Counted from the stretch's first letter, positions 1 through 9,551 are shown. The stretch: DNA of 64,000 nt from an uncultured Actinomycetes bacterium (GCA_946803585.1 CAMPEQ010000008.1:267786-331785); one strand, 5' to 3'. Notes: generated by a model not told the origin, from the letters alone. Program-made: numbers and translations.

Positions 1-294
1 TCAGTAGCGTCGATGACATGCCAGTTACGTTCGATGTCATCTGGCTTGGGGCTGTACGTACGCACGGAGCAACCTTCGAATCTTTAGATCATGGATTGTG
101 CATTTGACGGATCGTGCTTCTTTGCAATATTGCTTCTTCATTACTTCTTTGCAGTCTTGATTCTTGTAGTGGGTACTTCAGGTCAGCGACCGAACCATAT
201 TCACACTACGGCCCTTTAGGCTACCTCCCCTAGTTGGTTTCGGTCAAAGCAGGTGGCTAACGTCACGCGACGATCCCCTTACTCCCCCATCAAA
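1..294. other. Non-coding left edge downstream of truA
   Basis: No supported gene lies between the window edge and the truA stop codon. The stretch is T-rich on the plus strand around 110-180. I found no convincing terminator hairpin and no credible ribosome-binding site. It may be the 3' flank of the ribosomal gene series. Confidence 0.5.
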
Positions 295-1143
295 TCACTC
301 CCGCCGCGACCGAGTCAGCTGAGCGCGGGCCGCGAGTTCCTCGGCTGGCGGATACTCGACATGATCAAGGATGAGACCGCGAGCCGCGGCGACCGTCACA
401 TCAGGCCCACGTTCCTGTTGGTTCAGGTACTCCCCGAGCCAGTCGAGGTCGCGACGACCGTCTCCAACCGCGAGCATTCCTCCCACGAGCGATCGAACCA
501 TCGAATGGCAGAAAGCGTCCGCGGTGATAGACATTTTGATCATGGCGGTGGGCTCACCGGTACGGCGGTCGCATCGTCGTTCCCAACGGGCATCGAGGAC
601 CGTGCGGATGGTTGTGGCTCGTGGCTTCTTGCGACAGAACGCAGCGAAGTCGTGTTGGCCCATAAACAGCGCCGCTGCCTGATTCAGCAGGTCCACGTCG
701 AGGGGCCGCGGATACTCCAAGGTGTCGCGCCGACGCCACGGGTCAAGTTCGCGGGGATCATCACAGACGCGATAGCGATATCGACGTGACAGGGCAGAAA
801 AGCGTGCATCAAATCCGGGCGGAGCGAGCTGCACTCGTCGGATGGCGATGTCTCGGGGCAGGTAGCCGCGCAGCCGATAGGTCAGCGACTCGATGAATAG
901 TTCCACCGGAGTGAGCCCGATTGCATCGGCAGGTAGATCTACCTGCGCCACCTGGGCGCGAGCGTGAACCCCAGCATCGGTACGACCAGCTGCAGCCACG
1001 CGAGGGTGACCATCGAGGCGGCAAACAGTCTTGATCGCAATCTCAAGTTCCGTCTGGACGCTTCGAAGCCCGGGCTGCTTCGCCCAGCCCACGAAGTCAG
1101 TTCCGTCGTACCCCAAGTCAATTCGGAGTCGAACCATATCCAC
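295..1143 (-). CDS. truA: tRNA pseudouridine synthase A
   Basis: TruA converts uridines 38-40 in the anticodon arm of tRNAs to pseudouridine. The protein has the family opening (RLRIDLGYDGTDF) and the catalytic-Asp motif GRTDAGVHA near residue 56. About 282 residues is a normal length. Three in-frame starts compete: ATG at 1152, GTG at 1143 and ATG at 1137. The only Shine-Dalgarno-like GAGG abuts the first ATG and lies 9 nt before the GTG, so I chose the GTG. It is the last gene of the series and follows rplQ by about 50 nt, a placement common in Gram-positive bacteria. Function is secure; only the start is uncertain. Confidence 0.93.
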   Translation of the reverse strand: MDMVRLRIDLGYDGTDFVGWAKQPGLRSVQTELEIAIKTVCRLDGHPRVAAAGRTDAGVHARAQVAQVDLPADAIGLTPVELFIESLTYRLRGYLPRDIAIRRVQLAPPGFDARFSALSRRYRYRVCDDPRELDPWRRRDTLEYPRPLDVDLLNQAAALFMGQHDFAAFCRKKPRATTIRTVLDARWERRCDRRTGEPTAMIKMSITADAFCHSMVRSLVGGMLAVGDGRRDLDWLGEYLNQQERGPDVTVAAARGLILDHVEYPPAEELAARAQLTRSRRE

Positions 1144-1192
1144 GCTAGACATCCTCAGACGTCAGCGTTCAATCAACAGCGGTAGTGCGTGA

Positions 1193-1810
1193 CTACTTGT
1201 CGTCAGCGTCAGCGGCAGCGCCAGCTTGCTCTTGTGCGTCGCCCTGCTCGCCGTCACCCTCAGCTTCCGACGCGATCGGAGCCTCAGTTGGCTCCACCGC
1301 CTCGTCACCGTCATCGATTGCGGCAGTCTCTTCTGACGAATCGCTGGCCTCCGCGGCGGCAACTGCGGCCGCCTTAGCTGCTGCCTCGCGAGCATCGCGT
1401 TCCTTGGCAGCACGCTTGGCGGCAGCCTCGGCTTCAGCGACAGCTTGCTCGCTCAACGGCTCAACCAACTCGATCTGCGCCATCGGGGCATTGTCGCCCT
1501 TACGCGGACCCAGCTTGGTGATACGGGTATAGCCACCATTGCGGTTTGCGTACTGCGGAGCAATCTCGGTGAACAGCTCGTGCACGACGGTCTTGTCGTG
1601 AATGACCGTGAGCACACGCCGCCGCGCACTGAGGTCTCCACGCTTACCGAACGTGATGAGGCGTTCTGCGAGAGGCTGAACCCGCTTGGCCTTGGCCACC
1701 GTTGTGGTGATCTTGCCGTGTTCGAACAACGCGGTGGCAAGGTTCGCCAGCATCAGCCGCTCGTGTGCGGGTCCGCCTCCGAGCCGGGCGCCCTTTGTAG
1801 GCGTTGGCAT
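1193..1810 (-). CDS. rplQ: 50S ribosomal protein L17 with acidic C-terminal tail
   Basis: L17 sits at the polypeptide exit-tunnel side of the 50S subunit. The first ~120 residues are a standard L17 core ([20 protein letters not shown]). The remaining ~85 residues are a low-complexity Ala/Glu/Asp tail, making the protein 205 residues against ~120 in E. coli. Acidic L17 tails occur in other actinobacteria. It follows rpoA, as in alpha operons generally. Confidence 0.96.
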   Translation of the reverse strand: MPTPTKGARLGGGPAHERLMLANLATALFEHGKITTTVAKAKRVQPLAERLITFGKRGDLSARRRVLTVIHDKTVVHELFTEIAPQYANRNGGYTRITKLGPRKGDNAPMAQIELVEPLSEQAVAEAEAAAKRAAKERDAREAAAKAAAVAAAEASDSSEETAAIDDGDEAVEPTEAPIASEAEGDGEQGDAQEQAGAAADADDK

Positions 1811-1835
1811 GTCGTACTCCTAGGTCTGCTAGCAA

Positions 1836-1851
1836 TCGGCCGCTAGGCCGA
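1836..1851. other. Intergenic hairpin between rpoA and rplQ
   Basis: A perfect 6-bp inverted repeat (TCGGCC, loop GCTA, GGCCGA) lies in the rpoA-rplQ gap. No T-tract follows on either strand, so it is more likely a weak processing or pausing element than an efficient terminator. Confidence 0.35.
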
Positions 1852-1870
1852 GTGCGTGGCTATCGGTTGG

Positions 1871-2884
1871 TTAGAGCTGTTCGTCTTCTGGGAATGCTTC
1901 GTCGCCCTCATCAAAGTTGGCGACAGCTGCGGCTGGATCAAATCCGGGAGGGCTGTCCTTAAGTGCCATTCCCATGGAGTGAAGCTTAGCCTTGACCTCA
2001 TCGATCGACTTCTGACCGAAGTTACGAATGTCCATCAAGTCAGCTTCGCTACGACCAAGCAACTCGCCGACGGTGTGAACACCCTCGCGCTTGAGGCAGT
2101 TGTAGGAACGGACAGTGAAGTCGAGTTGCTCGATCGGCATCGACATTTGCTCGGCCATGAACGTATCTGCCGGGCTTGGTCCGATGTCGATTCCCTCGGC
2201 CTCGACGTTGAGCTCACGGGCCAACCCGAATAGCTCAACCAGAGTCTTTCCGGCCGACGCAACTGCGTCTCGGGGACGGATCGAGGACTTGGTCTCGACA
2301 TCGATGATCAGCTTGTCGAAGTCAGTGCGTTGCTCGACACGAGTCGCCTCGACCTTGTAGGTCACCTTCAACACTGGCGAGTAGATCGAGTCGACCGGAA
2401 TCCGGCCAATCTCGTTACCAACTGCGTTGTTGAGCACTGCCGAGACGTACCCACGGCCCCGCTCGACGACGAGTTCGATCTCAAGCTTGCCTTTGCCATT
2501 TACCGTTGCGATATGTAGATCTGGGTTGTAGATCTCTACGCCTGCGGGTGGGGCAATGTCGGCCGCGGTGACCGCGCCTGGGCCCTGCTTGCGCAGGTAC
2601 ATCTGCACTGGCTCGTCGTGCTCAGATGAGACGACGAGTTCCTTGATATTCAAGATGATCTCAACGACATCCTCGGTGACACCAGGAATCGTGGAGAACT
2701 CGTGAAGAACGCCATCTACCCGAATACTGGTAACGGCGGCACCTGGAATCGACGACAGCAGGGTGCGTCGCAACGAGTTCCCCAGGGTGTAACCGAAGCC
2801 GGGCTCAAGTGGCTCCAGAATGAACCGCGACCGACTCTCCGAAATTGACTCTTCGACTAGGCCTGGACGTTGTGCAATAAGCAC
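1871..2884 (-). CDS. rpoA: DNA-directed RNA polymerase subunit alpha
   Basis: The alpha subunit dimerises to nucleate RNA polymerase assembly, and its C-terminal domain contacts promoter UP elements and activators. The 337-residue protein has the N-terminal assembly domain ([20 protein letters not shown] near residue 30). The C-terminal helix-hairpin-helix domain spans about 250-310 ([15 protein letters not shown] and [17 protein letters not shown]). An acidic tail follows. It lies between rpsD and rplQ, the canonical alpha-operon order. Confidence 0.98.
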   Translation of the reverse strand: MLIAQRPGLVEESISESRSRFILEPLEPGFGYTLGNSLRRTLLSSIPGAAVTSIRVDGVLHEFSTIPGVTEDVVEIILNIKELVVSSEHDEPVQMYLRKQGPGAVTAADIAPPAGVEIYNPDLHIATVNGKGKLEIELVVERGRGYVSAVLNNAVGNEIGRIPVDSIYSPVLKVTYKVEATRVEQRTDFDKLIIDVETKSSIRPRDAVASAGKTLVELFGLARELNVEAEGIDIGPSPADTFMAEQMSMPIEQLDFTVRSYNCLKREGVHTVGELLGRSEADLMDIRNFGQKSIDEVKAKLHSMGMALKDSPPGFDPAAAVANFDEGDEAFPEDEQL

Positions 2885-3004
2885 GGCATTTCCTCCCCGC
2901 GGCGACCACCATTTGACGCCGAGTATTTTTGCTTTGAGTTCTCGCTACCTCCTCGACAACAGGAAGCGAGAGCTCTCAGCACGTTCGTGCGGTTAGTTTT
3001 CTAG

Positions 3005-3631
3005 TTATTTCGAGTACAGCTCGACGATGAGCTGCTCTTGGACCTGGGTGTCAATCTGTTCACGCGTTGGCTTCTGGTGAACGAGGATGCGCATCCGGTT
3101 TGGGATGACCTCTAGCCAGCTAGGAACGGTGCGCTCACCGAACTCGGCCGAGGCGACCACAAATGGCGTCATCTCACGTGACTTGCCGCGAACCTCAACG
3201 ATGTCGTTTGGTGATACGCGGTAGGACGGGATGTCTACCTTCTTGCCGTTGACGGTGATGTGTCCGTGGCGAACCAACTGGCGGGCCATATCGCGGCTCT
3301 TGCCAAATCCGGCGCGGAATACAACGTTGTCCAGACGGGTCTCGAGGATGACGAGCAGGTTGTCACCAGTCTTACCCTGGTCCCGGTTGGCTTCGTCATA
3401 GTAGTTACGGAACTGCTTCTCGAGCACTCCGTAGATACGGGCACACTTCTGCTTTTCACGCATCTGCAGGAGGTACTCGCTCTCCTTGGTGCGCGCGCGT
3501 CCGTGCTGTCCTGGCGGGTAGGGGCGCTTCTCAATCGGGCACTTAGCCGATTCGCACTTTGATCCCTTAAGGAACAGTTTGGTCTTTTCCCGACGGCAAC
3601 GTTTGCAGTCCGGACCGGTGTAGCGGGCCAT
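3005..3631 (-). CDS. rpsD: 30S ribosomal protein S4, zinc-binding form
   Basis: S4 binds 16S rRNA early in assembly of the 30S body. The 208-residue protein keeps an N-terminal Cys cluster (C9, C12, C26, C31), so it is the zinc-binding C+ form. The S4 RNA-binding domain is in the middle (ARQLVRHGHITVNGKKVDIP). The gene follows rpsK by 17 nt and precedes rpoA by 120 nt. Confidence 0.98.
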   Translation of the reverse strand: MARYTGPDCKRCRREKTKLFLKGSKCESAKCPIEKRPYPPGQHGRARTKESEYLLQMREKQKCARIYGVLEKQFRNYYDEANRDQGKTGDNLLVILETRLDNVVFRAGFGKSRDMARQLVRHGHITVNGKKVDIPSYRVSPNDIVEVRGKSREMTPFVVASAEFGERTVPSWLEVIPNRMRILVHQKPTREQIDTQVQEQLIVELYSK

Positions 3632-3648
3632 ATCGCTTCTCCCTCGTC

Positions 3649-4044
3649 TCAGACTCGTCGCCGCTTGGGCGGGCGGCAGCCATTGTGGGCAACTGGGGTG
3701 ACATCGGCAATCGCGCCAACCTCAAGGCCAGTGGCCTGAAGTGAACGGATCGCGGTCTCGCGGCCGGAGCCGGGACCCTTCACGAATACGTCAACTTTGC
3801 GCATTCCGTGGTCCATCGCCTGACGCGCAGCGGCTTCAGCAGCCTGCTGGGCGGCATATGGCGTCGACTTACGTGATCCCTTGAAGCCAACCTGGCCGCT
3901 CGAGGACCAGGCAATAACGGCGCCGGATGGGTCGGTGATCGATACGATCGTGTTGTTGAACGTGCTCTTGATATGAGCTTGGCCGTAGGCCACGTTCTTC
4001 TTCTCTTTGCGCCTTACTTTCTTGGCGCCTTTTGCTGGTGGCAT
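3649..4044 (-). CDS. rpsK: 30S ribosomal protein S11
   Basis: S11 lies on the 30S platform near the E site. The 131-residue protein has the family signature [20 protein letters not shown] and the C-terminal motif [15 protein letters not shown]. It sits between rpsM and rpsD as in the standard alpha operon. Confidence 0.98.
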   Translation of the reverse strand: MPPAKGAKKVRRKEKKNVAYGQAHIKSTFNNTIVSITDPSGAVIAWSSSGQVGFKGSRKSTPYAAQQAAEAAARQAMDHGMRKVDVFVKGPGSGRETAIRSLQATGLEVGAIADVTPVAHNGCRPPKRRRV

Positions 4045-4123
4045 TTGTGTGTGTTTCTCCTACGTTGTTGAGAGATCATCGGTCCGCGGTTCTACCGGTT
4101 GGCAGGTGGACCTAGCGGACTAC

Positions 4124-4495
4124 TTAGGCCTTCTTCTTGCCGGCCACTGTCTTTCGTGGACCCTTGCGGGTACGGGCGTTGGTGTGGGTGCGTTGCCCAC
4201 GGACAGGCATGCCACGGCGGTGACGAATGCCTTGGTATGAACCGATCTCGACCTTGCGGCGGATATCGCCTTGAACCTCGCGGCGCAGGTCACCTTCGGT
4301 CTGGAAGTTCGCGACGATGTAGTCACGAAGCAGAATGATGTCGGACTCCGGGACATCCTTGACGCGCTGATTTCCATCAACGCCGGTGCCTTTGAGTGCT
4401 TCGATTGAGCGGCTTCGACCAATGCCGAAGATTGCGGTTAGCGCGATCTCGAGCCGCTTCTCGCGGGGAAGATCTACACCTACTAGACGTGCCAT
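4124..4495 (-). CDS. rpsM: 30S ribosomal protein S13
   Basis: S13 forms inter-subunit bridges at the 30S head. The 123-residue protein begins [20 protein letters not shown] and has the C-terminal signature [20 protein letters not shown]. The basic tail ends in GKKKA. It lies between rpmJ and rpsK. Confidence 0.98.
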   Translation of the reverse strand: MARLVGVDLPREKRLEIALTAIFGIGRSRSIEALKGTGVDGNQRVKDVPESDIILLRDYIVANFQTEGDLRREVQGDIRRKVEIGSYQGIRHRRGMPVRGQRTHTNARTRKGPRKTVAGKKKA

Positions 4496-4606
4496 GTAAG
4501 GGCCGTTCCTACTTTCCTTTTTTGGGCGAAGGTGTTCGGTACATCATCGGTCCGCAGCTCTCGCTACGGTCCCTGGCCTTCGCGCCGGGGGTGTCGTCCG
4601 TGTCCG

Positions 4607-4624
4607 GGTCCACTTGCGTGGACC
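4607..4624. other. Hairpin in the rpmJ-rpsM intergenic region
   Basis: A perfect 7-bp inverted repeat (GGTCCAC, loop TTGC, GTGGACC) lies in the 204-nt gap between rpmJ and rpsM. No T-tract follows. This gap is unusually long for the cluster, so the hairpin may mark a processing site, an attenuator or a separate promoter upstream of rpsM. Confidence 0.4.
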
Positions 4625-4699
4625 ACCAGTACGGGGTCGGATGATGCGTGACGTTTGTTTAGTTGTGCGTTACTACAGTTGTGTGTCTTGTTAGTACGA

Positions 4700-4813
4700 C
4701 TAGCCTTGACGCTGTTTGTGGCGAGGGTTCTCGCAGATCACCATGACTCGGCCGTGGCGACGAATCACCTTGCACTTGTCACAGATCTTCTTAACGCTTG
4801 GGTTGACCTTCAT
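4700..4813 (-). CDS. rpmJ: 50S ribosomal protein L36, zinc-binding form
   Basis: This small gene encodes 37 residues beginning [20 protein letters not shown]. It keeps the zinc ligands C11, C14, C27 and H32, so it is the zinc-containing L36. The reading frame is complete from ATG at 4813 to TAG at 4700. It lies between infA and rpsM, the standard position for rpmJ. Confidence 0.97.
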   Translation of the reverse strand: MKVNPSVKKICDKCKVIRRHGRVMVICENPRHKQRQG

Positions 4814-4867
4814 CGTCTTCCTTCTAGCTTCTCTGGCGGTCCGGGCTGACTAATCAGTTCGAGCCAG

Positions 4868-5089
4868 TTACTTGTACCGGTAGACGATGCGTCCCCGGGT
4901 GAGGTCGTAGGGCGAAAGCTCCACGACCACGCGGTCATCGGGAAGGATTCGGATGTAGTGCATCCTCATCTTCCCAGAGATATGTGCGAGCACCTTGTGG
5001 CCATTGTCCAACTCCACCCGAAACATTGCGTTGGGCAGAGATTCGACGATAGTGCCTTCGAGTTCGATGGCACCTTCTTTTTTGGCCAT
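4868..5089 (-). CDS. infA: Translation initiation factor IF-1
   Basis: IF-1 occupies the 30S A site during initiation. The 73-residue protein is a single OB-fold ([20 protein letters not shown], with [20 protein letters not shown] in the middle) and matches the family length exactly. An AGGAGAG Shine-Dalgarno precedes it. About 230 nt separate it from the gene upstream, and a strong hairpin lies in that gap, so infA-rpmJ-rpsM may have its own promoter. I could not fix the -35 and -10 boxes. Confidence 0.98.
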   Translation of the reverse strand: MAKKEGAIELEGTIVESLPNAMFRVELDNGHKVLAHISGKMRMHYIRILPDDRVVVELSPYDLTRGRIVYRYK

Positions 5090-5255
5090 GCTGGTACGCG
5101 CTCTCCTTAGTTGGGTGGTTCAGCCAGTTGGTGTTGATTGGTGATCTACATATCAATACAGCAGAACACCACAGCGAACCAATGGATTACTCTACGCGAC
5201 GCCTCTCGACAATGGAAGCCCGGGTGCAAGCGGTCTACGTCACGTTTTCCCAGAA

Positions 5256-5303
5256 CAACGAAGTGGTGACCGGATCTGGGGGTCGACGGTCACCACTTCG
5301 TTG
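5256..5303 (-). terminator. Strong hairpin downstream of the secreted-protein gene
   Basis: Two perfectly complementary 17-nt arms (5256-5272 and 5287-5303, beginning CAACGAAGTGG) enclose a 14-nt loop. The hairpin lies 18 nt after the stop of the secreted-protein gene and upstream of infA. It lacks a long T-tract, as many actinobacterial terminators do. The inferred role is to isolate that gene from infA. Confidence 0.7.
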
Positions 5304-5320
5304 CCTATCCGGCTGGGAAT

Positions 5321-5956
5321 CTAGGCAGCGAGGCCTGAGTTCTCAGTCGTTCCATTGCTGTCAGCCGCGTCGGAGCTCTCCGAGCCTGCTGGGCCGCCGC
5401 CAGGTCCACCAGGACCACCACGGCCCTTACCTGGACCTCCGTGGCCGCGTCCCCGGCCACCGTTGCCCTCGACGATGTCGGTCGCGCGTGACGTGGCGTC
5501 AGCCTTCATTTCGTCGGCCTGCTCCTGGGTGAGGTTCCCCGCAGCAACGCCCTGGTCAATCTTGCTCGTCATATGATCGGCGATGGCCGCAATCAGCGCA
5601 TCCTTCTGATCTCCGGCAAGCTCAGCCAAGGACGTGCCGTCCTCGCGCGCTGACTCAAGATCTTCCTCGCTGATTCCCAAGGTTGACGTGATCAGTGCTT
5701 GCATCTGCGCGCGACTCTCCTCCTGCATCCCCTGCCGTTCCTCGCGCATCCCCTGCCGTTCCTCGCGCTGAGTCTCGAACGCGTCACCGACCTTGTCGGC
5801 CTGATCCTGCGTGAGGGTTCCGTCATCAACAAGGTTCGACAGGACTGAGGCGGGGCCTTCTCCCTGCACACCGGCCGCAGCAACAAAGCCTGCTGCGCTC
5901 AATGTCAAAGCTGAGGCCGCGGCTCCCACAGCGATGATTCTCTTCGATAGCTTCAT
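5321..5956 (-). CDS. Secreted Glu/Gly-rich protein of unknown function
   Basis: I do not recognise a characterised function. The 211-residue product opens with a signal peptide (MKLSKRIIAVGAAASALTLS, likely cleaved near residue 28). Two related segments follow, GTLTQDQADKVGDAF near 46 and GNLTQEQADEMKADA near 138. This 'LTQ(D/E)QAD' motif recurs in secreted Gram-positive proteins of the DUF2680/YckD kind. Between them is a charged stretch with a 7-residue tandem repeat (EERQGMR twice) coded by a 21-nt direct repeat near 5725-5770. The C-terminus is Gly/Pro-rich (RGRGHGGPGKGRGGPGG). It lies between map and infA, away from any functional partner, and is followed by its own strong hairpin. Confidence 0.75.
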   Translation of the reverse strand: MKLSKRIIAVGAAASALTLSAAGFVAAAGVQGEGPASVLSNLVDDGTLTQDQADKVGDAFETQREERQGMREERQGMQEESRAQMQALITSTLGISEEDLESAREDGTSLAELAGDQKDALIAAIADHMTSKIDQGVAAGNLTQEQADEMKADATSRATDIVEGNGGRGRGHGGPGKGRGGPGGPGGGPAGSESSDAADSNGTTENSGLAA

Positions 5957-6083
5957 TTCCGTATCCCTTCGGTCGGTTTCTCGTAACTGAAAGGTGTCAC
6001 TGGAACCTAGGAAGAAGCTGTGAGGACTATTTGCGCAGCGTAAGGATTGCCACTTTCTTCAAAATCCGGTCGAAAACGCTCAG

Positions 6084-6872
6084 CTAGCGCTCATCCTCGG
6101 CGGCAGTCGTGACGATTGGGCCCTCCTCGGTGAGGGCGATCGTATGTTCCCAGTGAGCCGCCGTTAGTCCATCGGCGGTCACAACAGTCCAATCATCGCC
6201 CAACACATCAACGTCTGCGCTGCCGAGAGTGACCATCGGCTCGATCGCCAGGGCCATTCCCGTCTCGAGCTTCGGACCGGATCCAGCCTTCCCGATATTG
6301 GGAACATTCGGCGCCATATGCATAGACGATCCGATGCCGTGCCCGACGTAGTCCACGACGATCCCGTATGGGTAGTCAGCCGAGCGGATGCTTGCCTCAA
6401 CCGCCGCACCCACGTCACCGAGGCGCGCACCGTCGACAACAGCTCGCAATCCAGCCCATAGTGCATTGCGTGTCACCTCAGAGAGTCGCTCGATCGCCGG
6501 GTCGAGCTGCCCTACTGGGACCGAGATCGCGGCATCGCCGTGCCAGCCGTTAACGATCGCCCCGCAATCGATCGATACAAGATCACCCTCAGTAAGGATT
6601 CGCGACCCGGGGATTCCATGAACCACTTCATCGTTCACCGAGACGCAGATCGATGCCGGGTACCCGTGATAGCCCAGAAATGACGGGGTCGCCCCGGCAC
6701 CACGGATACAAGATTCGGCGATCGCATCCAGTTCCAGCGTCGTCACTCCTGGCGCCACCGCGCGACGAACTTGCGCCAAAGCCTCGGCGACAACTAGTCC
6801 AGCCTCACGCATATGCCCAAATTGCGCGGCCGACTTCAACTCGAACTTTGACTTACCTCGACGTAACGCCAT
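6084..6872 (-). CDS. map: Methionine aminopeptidase, type I
   Basis: Map removes the initiator methionine from nascent proteins. The 262-residue protein has all five dinuclear-metal ligands: D102 (SIDCGA), D113 (WHGDAA), H178 (VGHGIG), E211 (AIEPM) and E242 (HWEHTI). The substrate His of the family is in the segment before D102. It follows adk, as in many Gram-positive spc operons. Confidence 0.97.
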   Translation of the reverse strand: MALRRGKSKFELKSAAQFGHMREAGLVVAEALAQVRRAVAPGVTTLELDAIAESCIRGAGATPSFLGYHGYPASICVSVNDEVVHGIPGSRILTEGDLVSIDCGAIVNGWHGDAAISVPVGQLDPAIERLSEVTRNALWAGLRAVVDGARLGDVGAAVEASIRSADYPYGIVVDYVGHGIGSSMHMAPNVPNIGKAGSGPKLETGMALAIEPMVTLGSADVDVLGDDWTVVTADGLTAAHWEHTIALTEEGPIVTTAAEDER

Positions 6873-6914
6873 CTAGCGAGCATAGTCGTGGCTTGCTAGC
6901 CACTAACGTGCACT

Positions 6915-6935
6915 GCCTGCACCCGGGGGGCAGGC
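6915..6935. other. Short GC-rich hairpin between adk and map
   Basis: An inverted repeat GCCTGC/GCAGGC with a 9-nt C/G-rich loop lies just past the adk stop and before the map start. No T-tract follows. It could attenuate transcription from adk into map, or be incidental. Confidence 0.3.
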
Positions 6936-6937
6936 GA

Positions 6938-7501
6938 TTAATCGTCGAGGGCGGCGAGCAAACGAGCGCTAACCTCTTCAACCGAGCCCATGCCGTCAAC
7001 CTGAACCAGCAGTCCCTTGTCGGCATAAAGGGCCGTCAGCGGCGCTGTCTGCTCCGCATAGACCTCCATACGACGTCGGATGACCTCTTCGGTGTCGTCG
7101 GGACGCCCTTCGATCTCAGCGCGCTTCAGCAGGCGCTGAATGACCTCTTCGGTGTTGGCCGTGATCTCAACAGCCTTGTTCAGCGCTGTGCCCAAACTGT
7201 TGAGGATTAGTTCGAGTTCGCCAACCTGCTCTGCAGTGCGTGGGTAGCCGTCCAGCAGGAACCCGTTGGCGGCATCTGCCTCAGCGAGTCGAGCGGCAAC
7301 CATCTTGTTTGTCACGGAGTCTGGGACGTACTCGCCCATATCCATGTACTTCTTGGCTTCGATGCCTAGCTCGGTGCCCGCCCGCATGTTGGCGCGAAAG
7401 ATCTCTCCCGTGGAAATGTGTGGGATGTCCAGTGCCTTAGAGACAACGGTGGCTTGTGTGCCTTTTCCAGCTCCGGGAGGACCCATGAGAACAATGCGCA
7501 T
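6938..7501 (-). CDS. adk: Adenylate kinase, short form
   Basis: Adenylate kinase interconverts ATP plus AMP and two ADP. The P-loop GPPGAGKG is at residues 7-14, and DGYPRT marks the NMP-binding core. At 187 residues it lacks the long LID insertion with the zinc Cys cluster; the LID here is the short GRPDDTEEVIRRRM. The short form is usual in actinobacteria. It lies between secY and map. Confidence 0.97.
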   Translation of the reverse strand: MRIVLMGPPGAGKGTQATVVSKALDIPHISTGEIFRANMRAGTELGIEAKKYMDMGEYVPDSVTNKMVAARLAEADAANGFLLDGYPRTAEQVGELELILNSLGTALNKAVEITANTEEVIQRLLKRAEIEGRPDDTEEVIRRRMEVYAEQTAPLTALYADKGLLVQVDGMGSVEEVSARLLAALDD

Positions 7502-7619
7502 CGACTAAGACCTTTCGATTCAGATGACTGAGGTGTCGGTTAGACGGTAGCGACCTGACGTCGATGGCGCGCGTTGGCATGTGGCAAATCGGTGAGGCGA
7601 AGTAGGCAGCGCCCAGCGA

Positions 7620-8915
7620 TTACTTGAGGAAGCCCTCGTAGTTGCGCTGCTGGAGCTGCGACTCGATCTGCTTCACGGTGTCGAGGCCAACACCAACCAT
7701 AATGAGCAGTGCCGTGCCACCGAAGAGGAATGACTGACCGAGGCCGAGTCCGCCGAAGGCGATGAACGGGATGATCGCGATAACGGCTAGGTAGATCGAT
7801 CCAGGCAACGTCAGTCGAGTCAAGACGTAGTCCAGGTACTGCGCCGTTGGCTTGCCAGCTCTGATACCGGGGATAAAGCCGCCGTACTTCTTCATGTTGT
7901 CCGCGACTTCCTCCGGGTTGAAGGTGATCGAGACGTAGAAGTAGGCGAAGAAGATAATCATCAAGAAGTAGGTCAGCAAGTAGAGCGGCTCGGTTCCGTT
8001 GGCCAAGTTACGAGAAATCCACTGGGCCCATTCAGCCTGGCTACCTGTCAGCGTGACAATCAGTTGCGGGATGTAGAGCAACGATGACGCAAAGATGACG
8101 GGGATAACACCGGCCATATTGACTTTCAACGGAATGTACGTCGAAGCGCCGCCATACATCCGAGAGCCGACCATCCGCTTGGCGTACTGGACAGGGATCC
8201 GACGCTGCGCCTGCTCGACGTAGACCACCGCGGCGATCACAACGAGTCCGACGAGAACGACAATCGAGAAGGTAAAGAGCCCCTCGGTCTGCCAGATCCG
8301 CAGGAACTGCCCGGGCATCGTCGAGATAATCGAAACGAAGATGAGCAGCGACATACCGTTGCCGACACCCTTGTCGGTGATGAGCTCACCGAACCACATG
8401 ATGAGCGCGGTACCCGCAGTCAAGGTGATAATCATCGACACGATCAGCGCGATCGACTGGTTCGGAATCAGCTGTTCCTGACAACCTTGGAAAAGCCGAC
8501 CGGGCGTTCGCGCCAGGGTGAGAATGGTGGTTGCTTGTAAGACTGCAAGGGCAACTGTCAGGTAGCGGGTGTACTGCGTGAGCTTGGCCTGCCCACTATT
8601 GCCTTCCTTCTTCAACGCTTCCAACCGTGGAATCACGACGACCAGCAGTTGAATGATGATCGAGGCCGTGATGTACGGCATGATCCCGAGCGCAAACACG
8701 CTCAGCTGCAACAGTGCGCCACCGCTGAAGAGGTTAATCAGGCCATAGAGCGAGTTGTCTTGAACGATGTCGACACAGCGCTGAATCGCGGTGTAGTCAA
8801 CACCCGGGGTTGGAACGACGGCACCCAGGCGATAGATCGCCAGAAGCCCGAGCGTGAACAGAATTTTGTTCCGCAGTTCGGGCGTGCGAAATGCCGCTAG
8901 AAACCCCGCCAACAC
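7620..8915 (-). CDS. secY: Protein translocase channel subunit SecY
   Basis: SecY forms the membrane channel for protein export with SecE and SecG. The 431-residue protein has ten hydrophobic segments starting with ILFTLGLLAIYRLG. Conserved features include the plug-side motif NLFSGGALLQLSVFALGIMP and the cytoplasmic loop PVQYAKRMVG. The start is GTG at 8915, 7 nt after the rplO stop. Its partner SecE is encoded at 61125-61514. Confidence 0.97.
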   Translation of the reverse strand: MLAGFLAAFRTPELRNKILFTLGLLAIYRLGAVVPTPGVDYTAIQRCVDIVQDNSLYGLINLFSGGALLQLSVFALGIMPYITASIIIQLLVVVIPRLEALKKEGNSGQAKLTQYTRYLTVALAVLQATTILTLARTPGRLFQGCQEQLIPNQSIALIVSMIITLTAGTALIMWFGELITDKGVGNGMSLLIFVSIISTMPGQFLRIWQTEGLFTFSIVVLVGLVVIAAVVYVEQAQRRIPVQYAKRMVGSRMYGGASTYIPLKVNMAGVIPVIFASSLLYIPQLIVTLTGSQAEWAQWISRNLANGTEPLYLLTYFLMIIFFAYFYVSITFNPEEVADNMKKYGGFIPGIRAGKPTAQYLDYVLTRLTLPGSIYLAVIAIIPFIAFGGLGLGQSFLFGGTALLIMVGVGLDTVKQIESQLQQRNYEGFLK

Positions 8916-8922
8916 GACGTGA

Positions 8923-9366
8923 TCAGACCTCTACCGCTGCGCCGCCGGCGGCAGCAAGCTTCGCCTTCGCCGATTCAGAGAATGCGTCTGCGCTGACCTG
9001 GATAGCCACATCGATGTCACCGGTACCCAGAATCTTGACTGGCTGGTTCTTACGAACTGCACCAGCAGCGACTAGGTCGGCAATCGACACGTCGCCACCC
9101 TTGGGGAACAGCTTCGCGAGCTTGGCGACACTGACTACCTGGAAGGCGATCTTGTTGTTGTTCTTGAAACCCTTGAGCTTGGGCAGACGCATATGTAGCG
9201 GCATCTGACCACCCTCGAAACCAGCAGGCACCTGATAGCGCGCCTTGGTTCCCTTGGTTCCGCGTCCTGCGGTCTTACCGCGAACGCCGGCCTCGCCGCG
9301 GCCAATACGTGACTTGGCCGTCTTGGCACCGGGAGCGGGGCGAAGGTGATGGACTTTGAGCGCCAT
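8923..9366 (-). CDS. rplO: 50S ribosomal protein L15
   Basis: L15 is a late-assembly 50S protein. The 147-residue protein has the Gly/Arg-rich N-terminal arm ([20 protein letters not shown]) and a globular C-terminal half ending [13 protein letters not shown]. It lies 2 nt after rpmD and immediately before secY. Confidence 0.97.
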   Translation of the reverse strand: MALKVHHLRPAPGAKTAKSRIGRGEAGVRGKTAGRGTKGTKARYQVPAGFEGGQMPLHMRLPKLKGFKNNNKIAFQVVSVAKLAKLFPKGGDVSIADLVAAGAVRKNQPVKILGTGDIDVAIQVSADAFSESAKAKLAAAGGAAVEV

Positions 9367-9368
9367 AT

Positions 9369-9551
9369 CTACTTGGCCTCCTCTACTGATACCAGATGTG
9401 CGACGGTCCGCAGCATTCCACGAACCTCGGGGCGATCCTCGCGTACGGCGCTGTCGCCGATCCGCTTGAGACCTAGAGTATGCAACGTCGCGCGCTGATT
9501 GGCGGTACCGCCAATTCCTGAGCGAGTCTGCGTCACTTTGATGTCGGTCAT
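9369..9551 (-). CDS. rpmD: 50S ribosomal protein L30
   Basis: L30 is a small 50S protein. The 60-residue product (ITQ-type core [19 protein letters not shown], then [20 protein letters not shown]) matches the family length. Its start overlaps the rpsE stop by 4 nt (ATGA), implying translational coupling. Confidence 0.96.
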   Translation of the reverse strand: MTDIKVTQTRSGIGGTANQRATLHTLGLKRIGDSAVREDRPEVRGMLRTVAHLVSVEEAK

